From: Desulfocapsaceae bacterium
GTDB lineage: Bacteria > Desulfobacterota > Desulfobulbia > Desulfobulbales > Desulfocapsaceae
Direction: 5' to 3'
Assembly (NCBI GenBank): GCA_031292275.1
Contig: JARLHL010000105.1
Location: 55,404-119,403 of the forward strand
Length of the DNA: 64,000 bases
The position numbers were made by a program, and so were the translations under genes. The notes below the pieces were generated by a model. The model did no database searches and had not been told where the DNA came from. It saw only the letters and a list, made by a program, of their open reading frames with translations. Of this stretch, positions 63,806-64,000 are shown piece by piece; position 1 is the first letter of the stretch; each line of letters starts with the position of its first letter.

Positions 63806-64000
63806 TCACTTCCCCCGATAGCCGTGGACCAGGCGGATGTAGAAGTGATCGATGGTGGAGTTGTTTTTTCGGATATCCAGGGTTTGTATGGGGTCCATGC
63901 TCCGGACATGGTTTTGCATGATCGGCCCTTCGATGACATCCCTGGAGGTTGCGACCAGCAGGAGATCCCTGCCTTGGAGCATGGCGGGCTCAAACCAGTA
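63806..64000 (-). CDS. C-terminal part of a glycosyltransferase 39-like membrane protein (5' end outside window)
   Basis: The last ~64 codons of a frame entering from the right edge: YWFEPAMLQGRDLLLVATS, then VRSMDPIQTLDIRKNN and FYIRLVHGYRGK before the stop at 63806. This pattern (YWF, a short beta domain, FY near the end with a GYRG tail) resembles the C-terminal soluble domain of PMT/ArnT-like lipid-linked glycosyltransferases. The identification is tentative because no membrane segment is included. Confidence 0.5.
   Translation of the reverse strand, partial: YWFEPAMLQGRDLLLVATSRDVIEGPIMQNHVRSMDPIQTLDIRKNNSTIDHFYIRLVHGYRGK

Noticed and set aside
63793..63993. A 66-codon open frame on the minus strand at the right edge
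   Set aside because: Another frame on the same strand gives a sensible glycosyltransferase-like C-terminus. This frame has low-complexity Ser/Pro/Thr content.

Overview
This 64 kb window looks like a chromosomal segment of an anaerobic, Gram-negative sulfate-reducer-type bacterium, probably a Desulfobacterota member close to the Desulfobulbales. This is inferred from gene content: rubrerythrin and a rubredoxin-like protein, an ole (olefin/beta-lactone) cluster, formate-THF ligase, a NifU/NifS pair, a haem-motif DsbC and lipid A genes. No rRNA, tRNA, CRISPR array, phage or insertion sequence was recognised. Most genes lie on the minus strand, and many sit in operons with 4-base ATGA/GTGA overlaps.

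Layout. 0-4.3 kb: oleB-oleC-oleD homologues translationally coupled to a secreted M48 protease, with no oleA beside them. 4.5-11.3 kb: a YqeY-like protein, a rubredoxin-like/membrane fusion, an LdtD-MepK-type murein pair, a ferredoxin-NADP reductase-like flavoprotein, a PduO-type cobalamin adenosyltransferase and rubrerythrin. 11.7-16.9 kb: Lon protease, an AI-2E/PerM-type transporter and a secreted glycosidase-like protein. 17.1-25.8 kb: one minus-strand signalling operon encoding two different periplasmic solute-binding proteins, a large membrane histidine kinase and three response regulators (degenerate HD-GYP, HDOD, GGDEF). This is the most system-like and least familiar part of the window.

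26-37.8 kb is housekeeping: an esterase-like hydrolase, dCMP deaminase, ThiL, a DUF3352-like protein, YifB/ComM, TrmN6, a DUF1015 protein, QueD/QueE, a molybdopterin-binding protein and a pseudouridine synthase. 37.8-40 kb: lpxB coupled to a Gfo/Idh/MocA dehydrogenase. 40-43.7 kb: a livHMGF transporter without a binding protein. 43.8-49.97 kb: a K+ channel, a haem-motif DsbC-like protein, then MsbA, LpxL and an ELM1-type protein for envelope lipids. 50-52.3 kb: a PilB/GspE ATPase carrying a C-terminal cyclic-nucleotide-binding domain. 53.7-64 kb: formate-THF ligase, ThyX, NifS/NifU, a phosphohexomutase, PEP synthase, a Trm112-like protein and the C-terminus of a membrane glycosyltransferase-like protein.

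A structured repeat recurs between genes on the plus strand. There are three nearly full copies (11.4, 46.0 and 52.6 kb) and two 3' fragments (8.97 and 55.54 kb). It is a good candidate for an undescribed intergenic element or RNA family.
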